Source of the DNA: Ptychodera flava
Taxonomy: Eukaryota; Hemichordata; Enteropneusta; Ptychoderidae
Assembly: GCF_041260155.1 (NCBI RefSeq)
Contig: NC_091932.1
Span: forward strand, 24,144,746-24,208,745
DNA: 64,000 nucleotides
Direction of reading: 5' to 3'
In this document: one piece after another, positions 12,214 to 26,135 of the stretch
How positions within the stretch are numbered: position 1 is the stretch's first letter
How the letters are laid out: each line of letters starts with the position of its first letter
Made by a program: the position numbers and the translations under genes
The notes under the pieces: generated by a model
Databases searched by the model: none
Told to the model about the DNA's origin: nothing
Seen by the model: only the letters and a program-made list of their open reading frames with translations

Positions 12214-15200
12214 ATGGCAGAGGTCCCTGATCACGGTACGATCACAAGACAAGGCAATGGTTTCTATGGATGGCTTGTGGCCATTGCAAGTCACATTTGC
12301 TACCTCTTTGTGTTCGGTATGATGACGGCCACGGGTGTACTTGTGGTTGCCATACAACAATCCTTCGACTACAGCTCAGCTCGTGTTTCATGGATTATTT
12401 CATTGCAGTTCCTTTTTCAATTGACAATAGGTGAGTTTTAATCGAATCATGCAAGAGGGAGCATTTTTTAGCCACTCAAGGCTGATGAGGACTCGTTTAG
12501 TTCGCATGAAACTCGAAATCTTAAGATTTAAAATTTTGCTCATACTTTCCATTAAAAACTTCAAACTATTCCGTTTCGCAATCAGAATGAAATATCAGCA
12601 GACGCCCTGCACCACATGGTAATTGAGAGATAGAACCACCTGTTTATTGTTTCTGATGAACTATCTATGCTAAATTGTTTTTCGCCATATGTTATCATGG
12701 CGGAGTCCGGTGCTAGGCTAGCCGTCAGCTATTTCCCGTTTCCCCATTTACTATTATACCAATTCCTTTATTATTTATTTCTTATTGTAGTTCCATGTAA
12801 CATAGTGTGTAAATAAACAGAACTGATATTTACCTACTCTTGAAATGAAAAATGGTTGCCTTCCCTTTCCAAATTCTTAATGGAAAAATATACATTTTGA
12901 GTTTTCACAAAAAGCTGATGAAATCTTCTTTAACTCCATAACCTTTAAAATGAGACAAAACAAGGAGCAAACAAAAAATGTACTGTAAGTCTTCAAGGCG
13001 TATTTAAAGGTGGGATTACTTACCGTTGGATTTAACGAGTTCATTGCTCACTGACCAAAGTTGTAAATCCAGCCCCTGTAATTTTGGGTGAAATGCAAGG
13101 GTCATTGTAAAGAAGTTACGCATATGTACATATGTGTACGCATATAACAAGGTTATGTTATGAAATGTTTTTGTGACTGAAGCATTTTAAATTCATGCAT
13201 TTATGATTGTTTTGTCGAAAACGAATATCGTCAAAATAAAAAATTTAGGTTCTTATGAGCATAATGAAAGGAAGTGACTGGTTTCCTTTCCGCAAGTTTT
13301 AATTATAAACAGACGGTAGTGACTTTTGTCCATTATACTCTAGGCCCAGTCACAAATGTTATAGTCAAGAAAATTGGATTTCGTATGACCGTCGTCATTG
13401 GTACACTGGCAGCTATTGTTGGAATGTTTTTGAGCGCCTTCGCAAACAGTGTTGAATTCCTGTACTTCAGCCATGGAACCCTGGTTGGTATGTATGAGTT
13501 AACAATCTGAAAGATACCACTTTGTACGATATTTTCTGCAATTCTTGTCATTTTCACATGTCAATAGGGTCAGTGCCCCAAAACAGACTTCAACAAATAC
13601 AAAACGCTACTAAGAAACACAAACTTCAACATGACCTGATTTCAAGCTCTATACTACGTATATCGTGATTAAATTTTGCTGCTTATTCTTTGTCGCAATG
13701 TCATCAAATTCAAGCGTGATCAATGATTTAAGTTTTTTTCAAATAACCGACAGTCGATCATGTAATAGGCTACAAGTTAAACAAATTCCTGTCATGTTTC
13801 TTTTAATAATCACTTAGGCTTTGGATACGGTCTCGTAACACCCGTGGCATTGGGAATAGTTCCACTTTACATCAACCATAATTTCGTAGTTGCAATCGCA
13901 ATCGTGCAGACTGGATCAGGAATTGGTAATCTTATGTTCCCACATGTGATGCAGAGCTTGATCGATTACTACGGCTGGCGGGGCGCATCCATTGTGTTTG
14001 CTGCTATACATGCCAATATGTTGATTCCAGCAGCTTTATTTAAGGCACCGAATGGGCAGAGAGGCAGAACGGTACCGAAGACCGAGAAGATTACTACGGT
14101 AGAATTAGAGAGCGACTCAGAGTCGGAAAATGAAACAAAGGGGCGCCGATCAAGCACCTTTAGCGATTTGCGGAAAATTCTTACGTTGTGCGACTGCTCA
14201 TTATTTGTCAAGCATCCGATGTTCATCGCTTACACCGTATCACGATTTTTTGATGGATTAGGATTTTCAGGCTCAGTTATGCATCTTATAGCACGTGCCA
14301 GAGAGCTCCGAATAGGGACAGACAAAGAGATTGCCACTGTGGCATCAGTATTTGCAATCGGTGGCCTTCTCGGGAAGATGTCCGTGCCATTGTTTGTAAA
14401 GTTCAGTTGCAAATGTTTAACAACTTTACGCCTGTTTGGTCTAACATACCTCATGGCTGGAGCAGCTGACATTCTCAGCGCTGTATCCACTACGTATGTC
14501 CTGTACACGGTGTTTGCTTTCAGTCTGGGCTTCTTAAGTGGTATATTTTACACGCTGCTAGCCCAGGTATTGAAAGACATGCTGGGTCCTGCAATGGTCA
14601 CAGCTGCTGTCAGTCTATCGTCCCCTTTCGAGGCAATCGGCGGTTTGATTGGACCTCCTTGTGCAGGTATAGTTATGTCATGATATTAAAGGTCAAATCT
14701 TGTTGTTACGCTGCCTCTAAGTAGCAATCATAGAGGGTTGGAGCAAAGTCACTGCCAGTAAAAAGAAAATACGGAATTTACACAACGCACTTTGCATTTT
14801 CGGCAGTTGTTGATTGCTGACTCTTATAAATTTAGCATAGAAAGTATATGGCATTCTGCTATCTTGGATACTTTGGATATGCAATACATTAACAGTGCAA
14901 CTGAAGTTCATCAGAAATCAGAAATGCCATTATTTGATATATTATGGTTAGTCAAATTATTGAATTCCTCGAAATATTGTAAGAAAAAGAAACTTATGAA
15001 GTTGAATTAAACTTACAGCTACAAAAGCAAATTTTCATTTATTAAAAATACGCTCCCTGATTTGCATGCATTATTTCTTTATACTAGGTGCACTATTTGA
15101 CTTGACTGGGGACTACAACTATTCCTTTTATTTCTACGGTGCGTCACTGCTGATATCTGGTTCAGTGTTGCTTATCTGCGATTTGTTTAAGCGAAGACGG

Positions 15201-15242
15201 CAGGTTGGAAGAACAGGATACACGGTGCCAACGCTGCAGTGA
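12214..15242 (+). CDS. SLC16/monocarboxylate-transporter-like protein, gene A
   Basis: Four exons join in frame: 12,214-12,430, 13,344-13,487, 13,818-14,666 and 15,088-15,242 (stop). They give 454 residues, normal for an SLC16 carrier; all introns are phase 1 with GT-AG ends. The start is ATG 12,214. Evidence for the family: the GFYGWLV motif opening helix 1, SARVSWI before helix 2, the NHNFVVAIAIVQTGSGIG stretch corresponding to the MCT helix-5 region, YYGWRGA, and an acidic/Ser-rich central loop (about residues 215-240) between two six-helix halves. SLC16 proteins are plasma-membrane MFS carriers, some moving monocarboxylates with protons; others take thyroid hormone, creatine or aromatic amino acids. 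The substrate here cannot be inferred. The C-terminus is short and basic. Gene B is a close tandem duplicate. Confidence 0.85.
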
Positions 15243-16093
15243 CGGAGATGCCGAACCTTCCATTCACAAAGCCACGCAAACCTGAAGGTCTACACACACA
15301 AACAGACAGAGTGAACATAATGTAAACTAAAGAAGCACTAAACCGTGGCCTTCTAGATTGCGTTGTTAAAACAGATAATCTCTTTCCGGTTCTTTTTGAA
15401 AGCGACTTTATTTCGCAGAAATTAAGTTTAGAAATTCATGGAAATAATGCCATTACATTTGCGGTGGATGTACAACAAGTACATCCATTAATCAGACATC
15501 TGTTCGTCGTTTTGTGCCGACGAAAGCGATAACGTCAGCTAGGGAGTTTTTTTAACGGAAACACGGACAAAAGAACCAAAATCGATAAACAACATGGCTT
15601 TTTTCATTATATTTCATCATTTCTGATGTTTGCAACTGTAATTTTCCAAAAAAATTAGTGCACACTCATAAAACCGATTAAAAAGAGGTTTATCAAAAAA
15701 CAGAATTATCAAAAGGGAGCCAGGAAATATAGCCTAGTAGTATTAAGAAATAACACCCAAGAGAACATTTTCCTTTCATTCTAATGAGAAAACCGTCGAC
15801 AAATATGGACGAGACTTTGCACGTATTCCTCATTTAATTTTGTTTTCACAATTCACCGGTTGCCATGAAATGCCAATTGTATTTTGGTGTCATATGTTAA
15901 GACTCTGCTTAATTTGGTTGATGAAGAGAATTGGGGATGACGTTTAAGAACAAAGTCAAATGTGAGTAAAAGGTTGAAGTCAACAAATGTGAGTATAAGG
16001 TTGGTTTGCATATAATATATTGTATTGCAATTCTCTTAGCTCCAAGAACTTCGCGTTTTGGGCAAGCAAGGTCACTAACATCCCTGGCATTAA

Positions 16094-16442
16094 TGGAATA
16101 TGCACCTCGAAAGTAAAAGACTTAAACTTTTGCTCTAACTTTCCTCAAGGAATCTTTCAATCATTCTCTTTCAAAACAAGAATAAAAAATAGGGGGTCAC
16201 CGTGCAAATTTGGTACTAGAGAAACAAATAACCCAAGATTTACTGATATTAGAAATTCAAAATGGCCGCCATCCCTGTGTTAACTCTATGGCGAAAAATA
16301 AAAATTTCGAATTTCAAAAAACTAAGCCGGTGAAAAGTTTCCTTTCACTAAGAGCTTTAAAATGAACCCCCACAGTGGTATATCAGAAGAGAACTGTAAA
16401 AGTTTGAGAGTCCGAATGTCTGTCCCCGAGGTGCGTTCTACC
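16094..16442. mobile_element. TTAA-type MITE (family 2, copy 2)
   Basis: Flanked by TTAA at 16,090-16,093 and 16,443-16,446. It is present only in unit A; the aligned point of unit B (near 23,095) runs straight through. So it inserted after the segmental duplication. The right end GGTGCGTTCTACC matches the family; the first six bases of the left end have diverged. Confidence 0.8.
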
Positions 16443-18316
16443 TTAATGGAAATGTTTCTTGTGAAGAAGTCAGAGACCACTAGATTCTGTGGCAACTATA
16501 AAAGTCATCATATGCACACTGATCGAATAGCGGTCGTTTAACTGTACATTTTCAAACCTTAAATAGAGGGATATTTCAACAATGCTGCAGCAAGTAATGA
16601 ACAGAAAAGGTTAAATCGGGTCCAAATCCCTCGCTAGCTCGTTGATATCATTAAACAGCTATACTATTCTAGATACTTATAATTTCAAACAGCTTGTTAT
16701 GATATCGGTCTAAAATTAGATAAAGGCTGACCATTTCCCATCGGCATACATTTGTAATAGATGCCCATTTTAAAAAAATTATTGACTGGTGTGAGGCCAG
16801 CAAACTTATCGTCAATATTTACGAGAAAAATTTTTACAGTAACCGAAAGGTTGGTTTGACAACGCCTCCATGTGAAATATGACAAGCTTAATTTGCGTAA
16901 AGTTCATAAAGTACCTCTCATCGGATCAACCGTCGATAATGGGCATACCCGGTATATTTAAATGATCAGGGACTGTTTACAGAGAATTCATGAATACTAT
17001 TAACGTGAAGAAATGTCGTATCTCATAATGTTTAAATCAAATAGTGCAAAGCTTTTATCTAGCCAAATGTAATAAACGGATAAAAAGGTTGAGGAGCACA
17101 CAATATCAATACCAGATTCATTTAATCGTAATTTAACGCTTACTTCCACTCTATTGCTTGACAGCATTCATTTGCTATTTCATTTGCTGGTGCAAAGTCG
17201 TCGAATAATCTACCGGTAAATGTAAATTCTCAGTCATTTGATTTGTAAATATCTAAGTGAATGCCTTCCTCTAAATTCTAGTAGAATAACTTGCACATAG
17301 TGATATAGTATAAATTATTGATTGTATCGTTTTTCCTTTGGCTGTCATATCTCTATCAAATGTAAATCTGTATTATGGTTGGAAATGTGAACTCTAATAG
17401 CTGAAGAAAAACCAGTTATACATTTTTCGGTTCAATAAGAACATTGTTTATACTTACTTACGTCATTTTGTTCGTTTTCCACACGTGTACATGTATTGTT
17501 TACATGTTATTGGCAATAGACAATACAGTAGGCATGCTGGTATAAAAATCTCTCGCCACCGTCACAGTCCATGACGTATCCCAGGCTAGATATAAACTCT
17601 GCTTTGTAGCTTTAACGTCTGTCTAGTGGATGAAGAGCTTGACGCTCACGGTGTGATTCAACAACGATGAAAGATGAAAGCAATTCAAAGATTAAACCAC
17701 AGCACAACATTGCACGGACATACAATGCGATCGAATATTTCCATTATTGTGATACATGACTTGTATTCAAGCGAAGATATAAGTCAAAACAGGGGAAATT
17801 TTCTTGTTATTCCTCTTTGTTGTATGTATTTTGTCTGAATGAAAATCTAAATCAAAATCAATAAATAAAGAAAAGATGTCTTCACTCGAAAATCTGGCTC
17901 CGAGTCGCTTAATCGGAATTGCAAAATGAAATTTTGAGGTAGACTTCAATACGGGGATATGTAATTTTTATATTACCTTTCTGATATGCTGCTCAACTTG
18001 ACTCATTTAGAAGCATGTGCTTAAGATGTGTTTCGTCACTGTCTTTGTTTTGTCACCATTTCCCAAAACAGGGTTTGAACTAATTTCGGATAATTGGGGG
18101 GCGAAGTAATGTCTGTTGAATCTGCAAACGTAAGCTCATTCTGCCTTTCTTTTTAAATTAGACACTTGTTTTTATGGATAATTTGTAATATATTTTAACA
18201 TTCAGATATAGGGCACCTAACACTTTTGAGAAGTTTGAAAAATATGAAGATCCAATTATCCCAAATTAGTCTCAACCGTGTTACAATTAAAGCGTTATTA
18301 TAGTACCGACTGTGTT

Positions 18317-18372
18317 GTTATTGTTTACAAGTGAATTCTGGTCCGGACTGGAATTCAAATGTAAACAATAAC
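18317..18372. repeat. Palindrome with TCCGGA core
   Basis: GTTATTGTTTACA and TGTAAACAATAAC flank GAATTC and its copy around GGTCCGGAC. A diverged copy is at about 23,340-23,400 inside the unit B MITE. The homologous point of unit A (near 9,080) lacks it. Confidence 0.65.
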
Positions 18373-19263
18373 GGTATATCTCACACATATAGACACTATG
18401 TTGATAAGCTAAACTGGGAGTTTCAACAGTCTTTTGGACGAAGAATGAGAATTTGCAATTGACACATAAAATCAAAATAATAGAAAAAAAATCATCGGAT
18501 TATTATGGAACTTATTACTATTGTTATTATGGCATGTGTATTATTGTTCTGATTATATTCAAACAAACGTCCTTGCCTATCTCTCTTGAACACGAGTAAT
18601 ATCATTTGTCGCTCTTGCGACGTTTGCCATTGTACCTTTTAGATCGATTTAGTTTTATAATGTTGAAGCAAGTGAGGAGAAGAGAAGCACATTGTACATT
18701 TTATTGTTTATTTCACGACATACAGTAAGTTATGTTTCAAGTTTCCGATGTAAAACTGTAGCCAGCAATATCCATAACGCACACCTTCAAAGTTTTTACT
18801 CGGGCATACTGCAGTATTCTACTCTTGTTTGTAAATTTATTCATGTCTATATCATATGGAAATTTTATCATGTACAGGTATGATCATGTTCTTTCATGAT
18901 TCAAACACTTTACATTTTCAGTTAAATAAATTATCGATCGATTTCCTCTTTGGTGGTGGAGTTAAATGTTTTATATTTTACGTATGTGATTTACATGCTC
19001 TAGGTTTTGTTTTTGTTTAAACTCTTCTTTATTTAGCGTATTGTGTCTATTAACATGCTATATACGTTTTTTGTTGTTGCTTTTCCTTTTGGCACACATT
19101 GTCAACCTTTCTATTGTTTAACTGAAACCAGCGTCATTACATGACTGACCCTTTGTTGTCACTTGACTTGACAAGGCCGCTTCTAGTACTTCTCCGTCAT
19201 TAGAAGAAACTCGCTAGAAAGTTAAACCGTGTACAACTGATCTCCAATCTGATATCGAGTAAG

Positions 19264-22256
19264 ATGGCGGTAGTCACTGATCATGGTACGATTACAAGAC
19301 GAGGCGATGGTTTCTATGCATGGCTTGTGGTCATAGGTAGTCAAATTTGTTTGCTCTTTGTGTTCGGTATGATTACGGCCACGGGTGTACTGGTTGTTGC
19401 CATACAACAATTCTTCGACTGCAGCTCAGCTCGTGTTTCATGGATTGTTTCATTGCAGTACCTTTTGCAACTGACTGTAGGTGAGTTTCAATTTAATCAT
19501 GCAAGAGTGAACATTTTGATTCACTCAAGGCTGATGGGGCTCGTTTAGTTTGCTGAAATTTTCCATTGAGAAAATTGAAACCATTCACCTTTGAAATCAG
19601 GATTAAGAAGGACGACAGGACGCCGCGTACAATTCCGTATTTGAAAAACAGAACCCTCTGTCGCTTGTTTTTTGTTGAAGTCTGTATGCCAAATTAGGTT
19701 TTCTAACATATTTTCATGACTAGCTGTCAGCTATTTCCCTATTCCCCATTTGCTATATTCATTCATCAATTCATTGCACTGAATACTATTACTAGCGACA
19801 AAATTGTAAATGCAGCGCCTATATTAAGTAATTTCGAGTAAAATGCAAGGGTAATAATGTAAAGAAGGTACGCAAATGTGCATGCATATAATACGGTTGA
19901 GTTAAAAAAACAATGATTGTGACTGAAGCATTTTAAATTCGTGCATTTATTATTATTCTGTCAAAAATAAATATCATCAAAATAAAAAGAAACCTGACTT
20001 CTTATGACCATAATGAAATGAATTATACGGTTTCACTTGTCTAAATGGGCTCCACCTGGTAAGATTAAAGTGTGAAATATGTTTGAAGTATGAAGGCCAG
20101 AGCGTAATAAATTGTTTTCTTGACGCAAGTTTTAAGTATAAAAGCGAGAAATAGACGGTGGTCACTCTCGTCCATTTTGATCATATACTTTAGGCCCAGT
20201 CACAAATGTTATAATCAAGAAAATCGGATTTCGTATGACCGTCGTCATCGGTACACTAGCAGCTACTGTTGGAATGTTTTTGAGCGCCTTCGCAAACAGT
20301 ATTGAGTTCCTGTATTTCAGCCATGGAATCCTGATTGGTATGTATGAGTTAATAATCTAATGATATTATTTTGTACGACATTTTCTGCTATTCTCATAAT
20401 TTTCACGATTTAGTAGGGTCCGTGCCCCACGACAGACTCCGACAAACACAAAACACTACAAAGAAACAAAAAACTCAACCATAGCCTGATTTCAAGCTCT
20501 GTACAACGGTAAATTAAATGCAGCTTAATTGATATTCATTGTTGCAATGTAATCAAATTCAAGCATGATGAATGATTGTACTTTGAAAAGATGGGTTCAG
20601 TGCAGCAAAGAAATAAGATTTTGATACAAATTCTGCCTGTATTATCACGTGAATATAGCACAAACAATCAGGAAAGGAAAGTCCTATAAGGCAAGTTTTT
20701 CTGACTGGCGACAACCGTTAGATCAAAGCCTTTTCGAATTTAATAACCGACAGTCGATCGTGTTACATAATAGGCTGTAAGCAAAACAAATATGGTATTT
20801 CTGTTATGTTTCTTTTAATAATCACTCAGGCTTTGGATACGGCCTCGTGACACCCGTGGCATTGGGAATAGTTCCACTTTACATCAACCATAATTTCGTA
20901 GTTGCAAACGCAATCGTGCAGAGTGGATCAGGAATTGGTAATCTTATGTTCCCACATGTGATGCAGAGCTTGATCGATTACTACGGCTGGCGGGGCGCAT
21001 CCATTGTGTTTGCTGCTATACATGCCAATATGTTGATTCCAGCAGCTCTATTCAAGTCACCGAATTGGCAGAGAGACAGGACGGTACCAAAGACCGAGAA
21101 GATGACTACGGTAGAATTAGAGAGCAGCCAAGAATCGGAAACAAGTGTGCGCCGATCAAGGACCTTTAGCAATTTACGGAAACTTCTTACGTTTTGCGAC
21201 TGTTCATTATTCGACAAGCATCAGATGTTCATAGCTTTCACCGTAGCACGATTTTTTGATGGATTAGGATTTTCAGGCTCAGTTATGCATCTTATAGCAC
21301 GTGCGAGAGAGCTCCGAATAGGGACAGACAAAGAGATTGCCACTGTGGCATCAGTATTTGCAATCGGTGGCCTTCTCGGGAAGATGACCGTGCCATTGTT
21401 TGTAAAGTTCAGCTGCAAATGTTTAACAACTTTACGCCTGCTTGGTCTAACCTACCTCTTGACAGGAGCAGCTGAAATTCTCAGCGCTGTATCCACTACG
21501 TATGTCCTGTACACGGTGTTTGCTTTCAGTCTGGGCTTCTTAAGTGGTTTATTTTACACACTGCTCGTCCAGGTATTGAAAGACATGCTGGGTCCTACAA
21601 TGGTCACAGCTGCTGTCAGTCTATCGTCTCCTTTCGTGGCAGTCGGTGGTTTGATTGGACCTCCTTGTGCAGGTATAGTTATGTCATATCAAAGGTCAGA
21701 TCTTGTTATAATACTGTTTCTCAGTAGCGATCATAGAGGGTTTTGAGCAGAGTAACTGCCAGTAAAAAGAAAATACGGAACTTACACAACGCACTTTGCA
21801 TTTTCGACAGTAGTGTTGCTGACTCTTATAAATTTAGCATAGAAAGTATATGGACATTCTGCTATCTTGGATACTTTGGATGTATAATACATTAACAGTG
21901 CATCTGAAGTTCATCAGAAGTTCTGTAATACCATTATTTGATGCATTATGGTACGTCAAATTATTCAATTCCTTGAAATATTGTAAGAAAAAGAAACTTA
22001 TGAAGTTGAATTGAACTTGCAGCTATAAACGCAAATGTGCTACTTTCATTTATTAAAAGGATGCTCCCTGATTTGCATGCATTATTTCTTTTTTATATTA
22101 GGTGCACTATTTGACTTGACTGGGAACTACAACTATTCCTTTTATTTCTACGGTGCGTCTTTGCTGATATCTGGTTCAGTGTTGCTTACCTGCGATTTGT
22201 TTAAGCGAAGACGGCAGATCGGAAGAACAGGATACACGGTGCCACCGCTGCAGTGA
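19264..22256 (+). CDS. SLC16/monocarboxylate-transporter-like protein, gene B
   Basis: Exons 19,264-19,480, 20,194-20,337, 20,830-21,672 and 22,102-22,256 join in frame to 452 residues, with the same exon phases as gene A. Exons 1, 2 and 4 are exactly as long as in gene A; exon 3 is two codons shorter, in the acidic central loop (ESSQESETSV against ESDSESENETKG). Membrane segments and MCT-like motifs are the same (GFYAWLV, NHNFVVANAIVQSGSGIG, YYGWRGA). Large parts of exon 3 are almost identical to gene A even at silent sites, while introns differ by substitutions and indels. ATG 19,264 opens the frame. Both copies look intact, so both may be expressed. A putative plasma-membrane carrier; substrate unknown. 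Confidence 0.85.
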
Positions 22257-22596
22257 CGAAGATGATGAACCTTCCATTCACAAACCCACGCAAACCTTAA
22301 GGTCTACACACACAAACAGAAACAGTGAACATAATGTAAACTAAACAAGCACTAAACGGTGGCCTTCTAAATTGCGTTGTTAAAACAGATAATTTATTTC
22401 CCGTTCTTTTTGAAAACGACTTTCTTTTGCGGAAGTTAAGCTTGAAAATTCGTGGAAATAACGCAACTTAATTTGCGGTGGATGTACCACAAGTACATCC
22501 ATTAATCGGACATCTGTTCGTCGTTCTGTGACGACGAAAGTGAGAACGTCAGCCATGGAATTTTTTAACGGAAACACGTACAAAAGAACTAAAATC

Positions 22597-22602
22597 AATA
22601 AA
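22597..22602 (+). terminator. Candidate polyadenylation signal of gene B
   Basis: AATAAA about 340 nt after the stop codon of gene B. The aligned position of gene A (about 15,584) reads GATAAA, a weaker variant, so the two copies may differ in 3'-end processing. Confidence 0.4.
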
Positions 22603-23215
22603 CAACATGGATTTTATTTTATTATATTTCATTATGAAAATTTATGATCTTTGCAAATTAAAACTTCTAAGAAAAATTGGTACAGTCTCACAAAATCGAT
22701 TAAGAAAAGGTTTATCAATAAAATGGAATTATCAAAAGGGAGGCAGAAACCATAGCCTAATAGTATTAAGAAATAACATCGAAGGAAGAAATAACAACAT
22801 TGTCCTTTCATTCTAATGGGAAAACCGTCGACAAATATGGACGAGACATTGTACGTATTCCTCATTTAACTTTGGTATACACGATTCAACGTTTTCTATG
22901 AAATGTCAATTGTATTTTGGTGTCATATGTTAAGACTCTGCTTAATTTGGTTGGCGAAGAGAATTAGGGATGACGTTTGAGAAGAAAGCCAAATGTGAGT
23001 AAAAGGTTGGTTTGCATATAATATTTTGTATTGCAATTCTCTTTGCTCCAAGAACCTTGCGTTTTGGGCAAGCAAGGTCGCTAACATCCCTTGCATTACT
23101 GAAAATGTTTCTGGTAAAGAAGTCAGAGACCATTAGATTCTGTGGCGACTGTAAAAGTCATCATACGCACACTGATCGAATAGCAGTCGTCACACTGTAC
23201 ATTTTCAAACCTTAA

Positions 23216-23545
23216 AGGGACATAAGCTGTAACTTGTGGCAAGTTTTGTCAGTTTTCTGCTTCTGTATATCAACTACCGTGTCTGACCCTAATCCGCTTG
23301 TCATGCTTTTTGTCAACACAACTTGTATGTGTGTAATGATAATTATTGTTTGCAAATGAATTCTAGTCCGGACTAAAATACAGTTTTCAACAATAACAAT
23401 CGATATTATATTCATATAGGTTGTGTTGATATGCTAAATACTTGGCATTAAATTACAGTTTAGGGATTCAATGCAGAAAGTGTAGGGAAACCACAAAACA
23501 AAAGTTCTGAAAAAATAGGCAAAAGATACAGCTTATGGGGCTTTC
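23216..23545. mobile_element. TTAA-associated MITE present only in unit B
   Basis: After TTAA (23,212-23,215) the left end is AGGGACATAAGCTGTAAC. The right end, GATACAGCTTATGGGGCTTT, is its inverse. Unit A passes from TTTTCAAACCTTAA directly to the shared TTTCAACAATGCTGCAGC, so this is a post-duplication insertion. Confidence 0.7.
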
Positions 23546-24518
23546 AATAGGAGATTTCAACAATGCTGCAGCAAGTACTGACCTGAAATGGTTAAATCGG
23601 GTCCAAAGCCCTTACTACCTCGTTGATATCATTAAACAGCTATACTATTCTAGATACGTATAATTTCAATACACTAATATCGGTCTAAAATTCGATAAAG
23701 GCTGACCATTTCCCATCGGCATACATTTGTAATAGATGCCCATTTTGAGAAATTTATTGGCTGGTGCGAGGCCAGTAAACTTATCGTCAATATTTACAAG
23801 ACAAATTTGAATTTTTTATGATAATTGAAAGGTTAGTTCGACAATTGCGCCATGTGAAATATCATGTCAAGCTTTGCGTGAAGTAGATAAAGTACCTTTG
23901 GTCGAATCAACCATCGACAACGGGTACATGTACATTAACATGGTAAACTACTATATACAGAGAATTCAGGAGTCTATTAACGTGAAGAAACATCCTATTT
24001 CATAAGCTTAATATTTAACTCGAATAGTGCAAAGCTTTTATATAGCCAAATGTAACAAACGGATTAAAAATTTGAGGAACAAACGATATCAATACTAGAC
24101 TGACTTCATGTGGTTACGAGCTCTATTTTCTGTGGAGAGTTCATTAATTGGAAGTGTCAAATACTTGTCTTGGAACCTTAATCAAAATTCGAGGGTCTAT
24201 GCCCCTTCCTTCTAGTTCTACTCTATTGTTGGACAGCTTTCAATTGGCACTTCATTTGCTGGTGCCAAGCTGTCGCATAATCTACCTATGAAAATGAAAT
24301 CTCAGTCATTTAAATACTTGATTTCTAAATATTGAAGTGAATTCCTTCCTCTGAATTCTAGTAGAATAACTTGCACATAGTGAATTATTATACAATTATT
24401 TTTGCCATTGTAAACTCTGTACTCTGTATTATAGTTGGAAATGCGGACTTAGCTAGCGCAAAACCAGATTAAGATATTTTTCGGTTTAGTTTGAATATAC
24501 CTTCTTGCTTCATTTTGT

Positions 24519-24685
<167 letters not shown>

Positions 24686-25607
24686 GCATTGTGTACTTGT
24701 TAATGGCAATAAACAATTTTGAATATAGACATGCTGGTACAAATATCAATTTGTCTCGCCATCGTCACAGCCCATGACGTATCCCAGGCTATACATAAAC
24801 CATACTTGGTAGCATCACAATCTGAGATTGAGACCTGTATTGATGTTTACAATTGGACATATAATTTTATCTTAAATTCATATCTATCGTATGATCAAAG
24901 CCACGCCTTAAAGATAACGTTTAAAATCTTATTCTAAGATAAAACGAGAAAGGGAATGCAAAGGCTAAAAAGGAAAAATACTACAGACAAGACAGAACGA
25001 CGAAAGAGCAGTCCACGGCATTTAGACAATTGGAGAAGCGTATCTTGAACGATGGTACCTGTCAAGCTTTAATTTATCTACCGAGAAATAAAAGTCTATG
25101 TAGTATCGACGAATTCTGAACATCTCGTGTAGTCAATACTTTGAAGATTCTAGTACCTCGCAGCAAGCCATGACGAGCCCATGAGTAAAAGTAGGCGAAA
25201 TAAATAACGCGAGAAAAAAAACGAATAGTAATAGTGTTTTATCAACCTGTACATTATGAATTTTAAAATGTTGATGTAGAATTAAAAAAAACAGCAAAAA
25301 AAGTTACTCAGTATAGGCCTAACAAAGTATGTAGTTGTCACTCAGAAAACAAATGCTAAACATCTCGGTGAAAGTTGAAACTTCAGTCTCTTTCATACAA
25401 TTACAATTGTTGTAATAATAAGTGTGGGAAGCTGAACAAATCATAACAGCCTTGAGTGCGAATCCTTTAAGTGTCAAAAATACTAGTCCTGAGCACAGTT
25501 CCTGTTAAGTTAAATGCTCCATTAGCTGTAACTTTTGGCCATCTATTCTTATTTCTGAATTCTGTGTATCAACTAGTTTTTTATCCTACCGCGATCAGTG
25601 CGCTGAC

Positions 25608-25742
25608 GACATCTGACACCGCTGCCTGAAATTCGGACAAATTTTATTGTTGCATGCGCGGTTGTTGTTGCAGCTTGTAGTCTGAGCATTAAATTTATAT
25701 GAATTAGTGTGACTTTTAGTAGCCATTGTAACACTAGCCAGT
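25608..25742 (+). repeat. Dispersed repeat, copy 1
   Basis: Contains GCTGCCTGAAATTCGGACAA, GCGCGGTTGTTGTTG and GTGTGACTTTTAG. The same blocks occur in the same order on the opposite strand at about 62,377-62,515. Identity is moderate, so both are old copies. Confidence 0.65.
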
Positions 25743-26135
25743 TTTTTCATCGTTCTTGCGGAAAATGCGGACAAATAGCAACTAGCGAAATCTTCAATTT
25801 GATAAAGGTGGCTAGGATAGGAAGAACTTGAAAGAATTAGAACAATATTCGTTTTTGCATATTAGAAGAAAAATGACGTTAAGCGATCAGCCCTATTGTA
25901 TACTAAAATGCCAAATATTCTGCTTGTCAAGACATGTAGACAGCCTATACGTTTGTAATGCCGAATGGCCATTGCTATTTTGACAACGCAGTGAAATCTA
26001 ATCGAGACTTATTAAATGACCCAATCTTTTGGTAGCAGAAAAAATGTTCAAAGTGTTCAAAGTAAAAGCAACTTCAACTGCGTACGAACTATTTGGAGCA
26101 TTCATCAACGAACATTTTACTGTACCTGCTTGCCC

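Larger units (their letters stand above)
8868..17615. repeat. Segmental duplication, unit A
   Basis: Collinear with unit B (18,070-24,815): the left flank near 8,881 matches 18,085, 10,796 matches 18,496, 11,735 matches 18,775, all four transporter exons match, and 16,730 matches 23,700. Homology ends near 17,615 and 24,815. Unit A is about 2 kb longer, chiefly because of sequence at ~9,185-10,790 and an insertion at 11,039-11,727 that unit B lacks. Confidence 0.85.

Noticed and set aside
24719..24937. 72-codon frame with a signal-peptide-like start (MLVQISICLAIVTAHD)
   Set aside because: The homologous place in unit A (about 17,531) does not keep the frame open, so there is no sign of selection on a protein.
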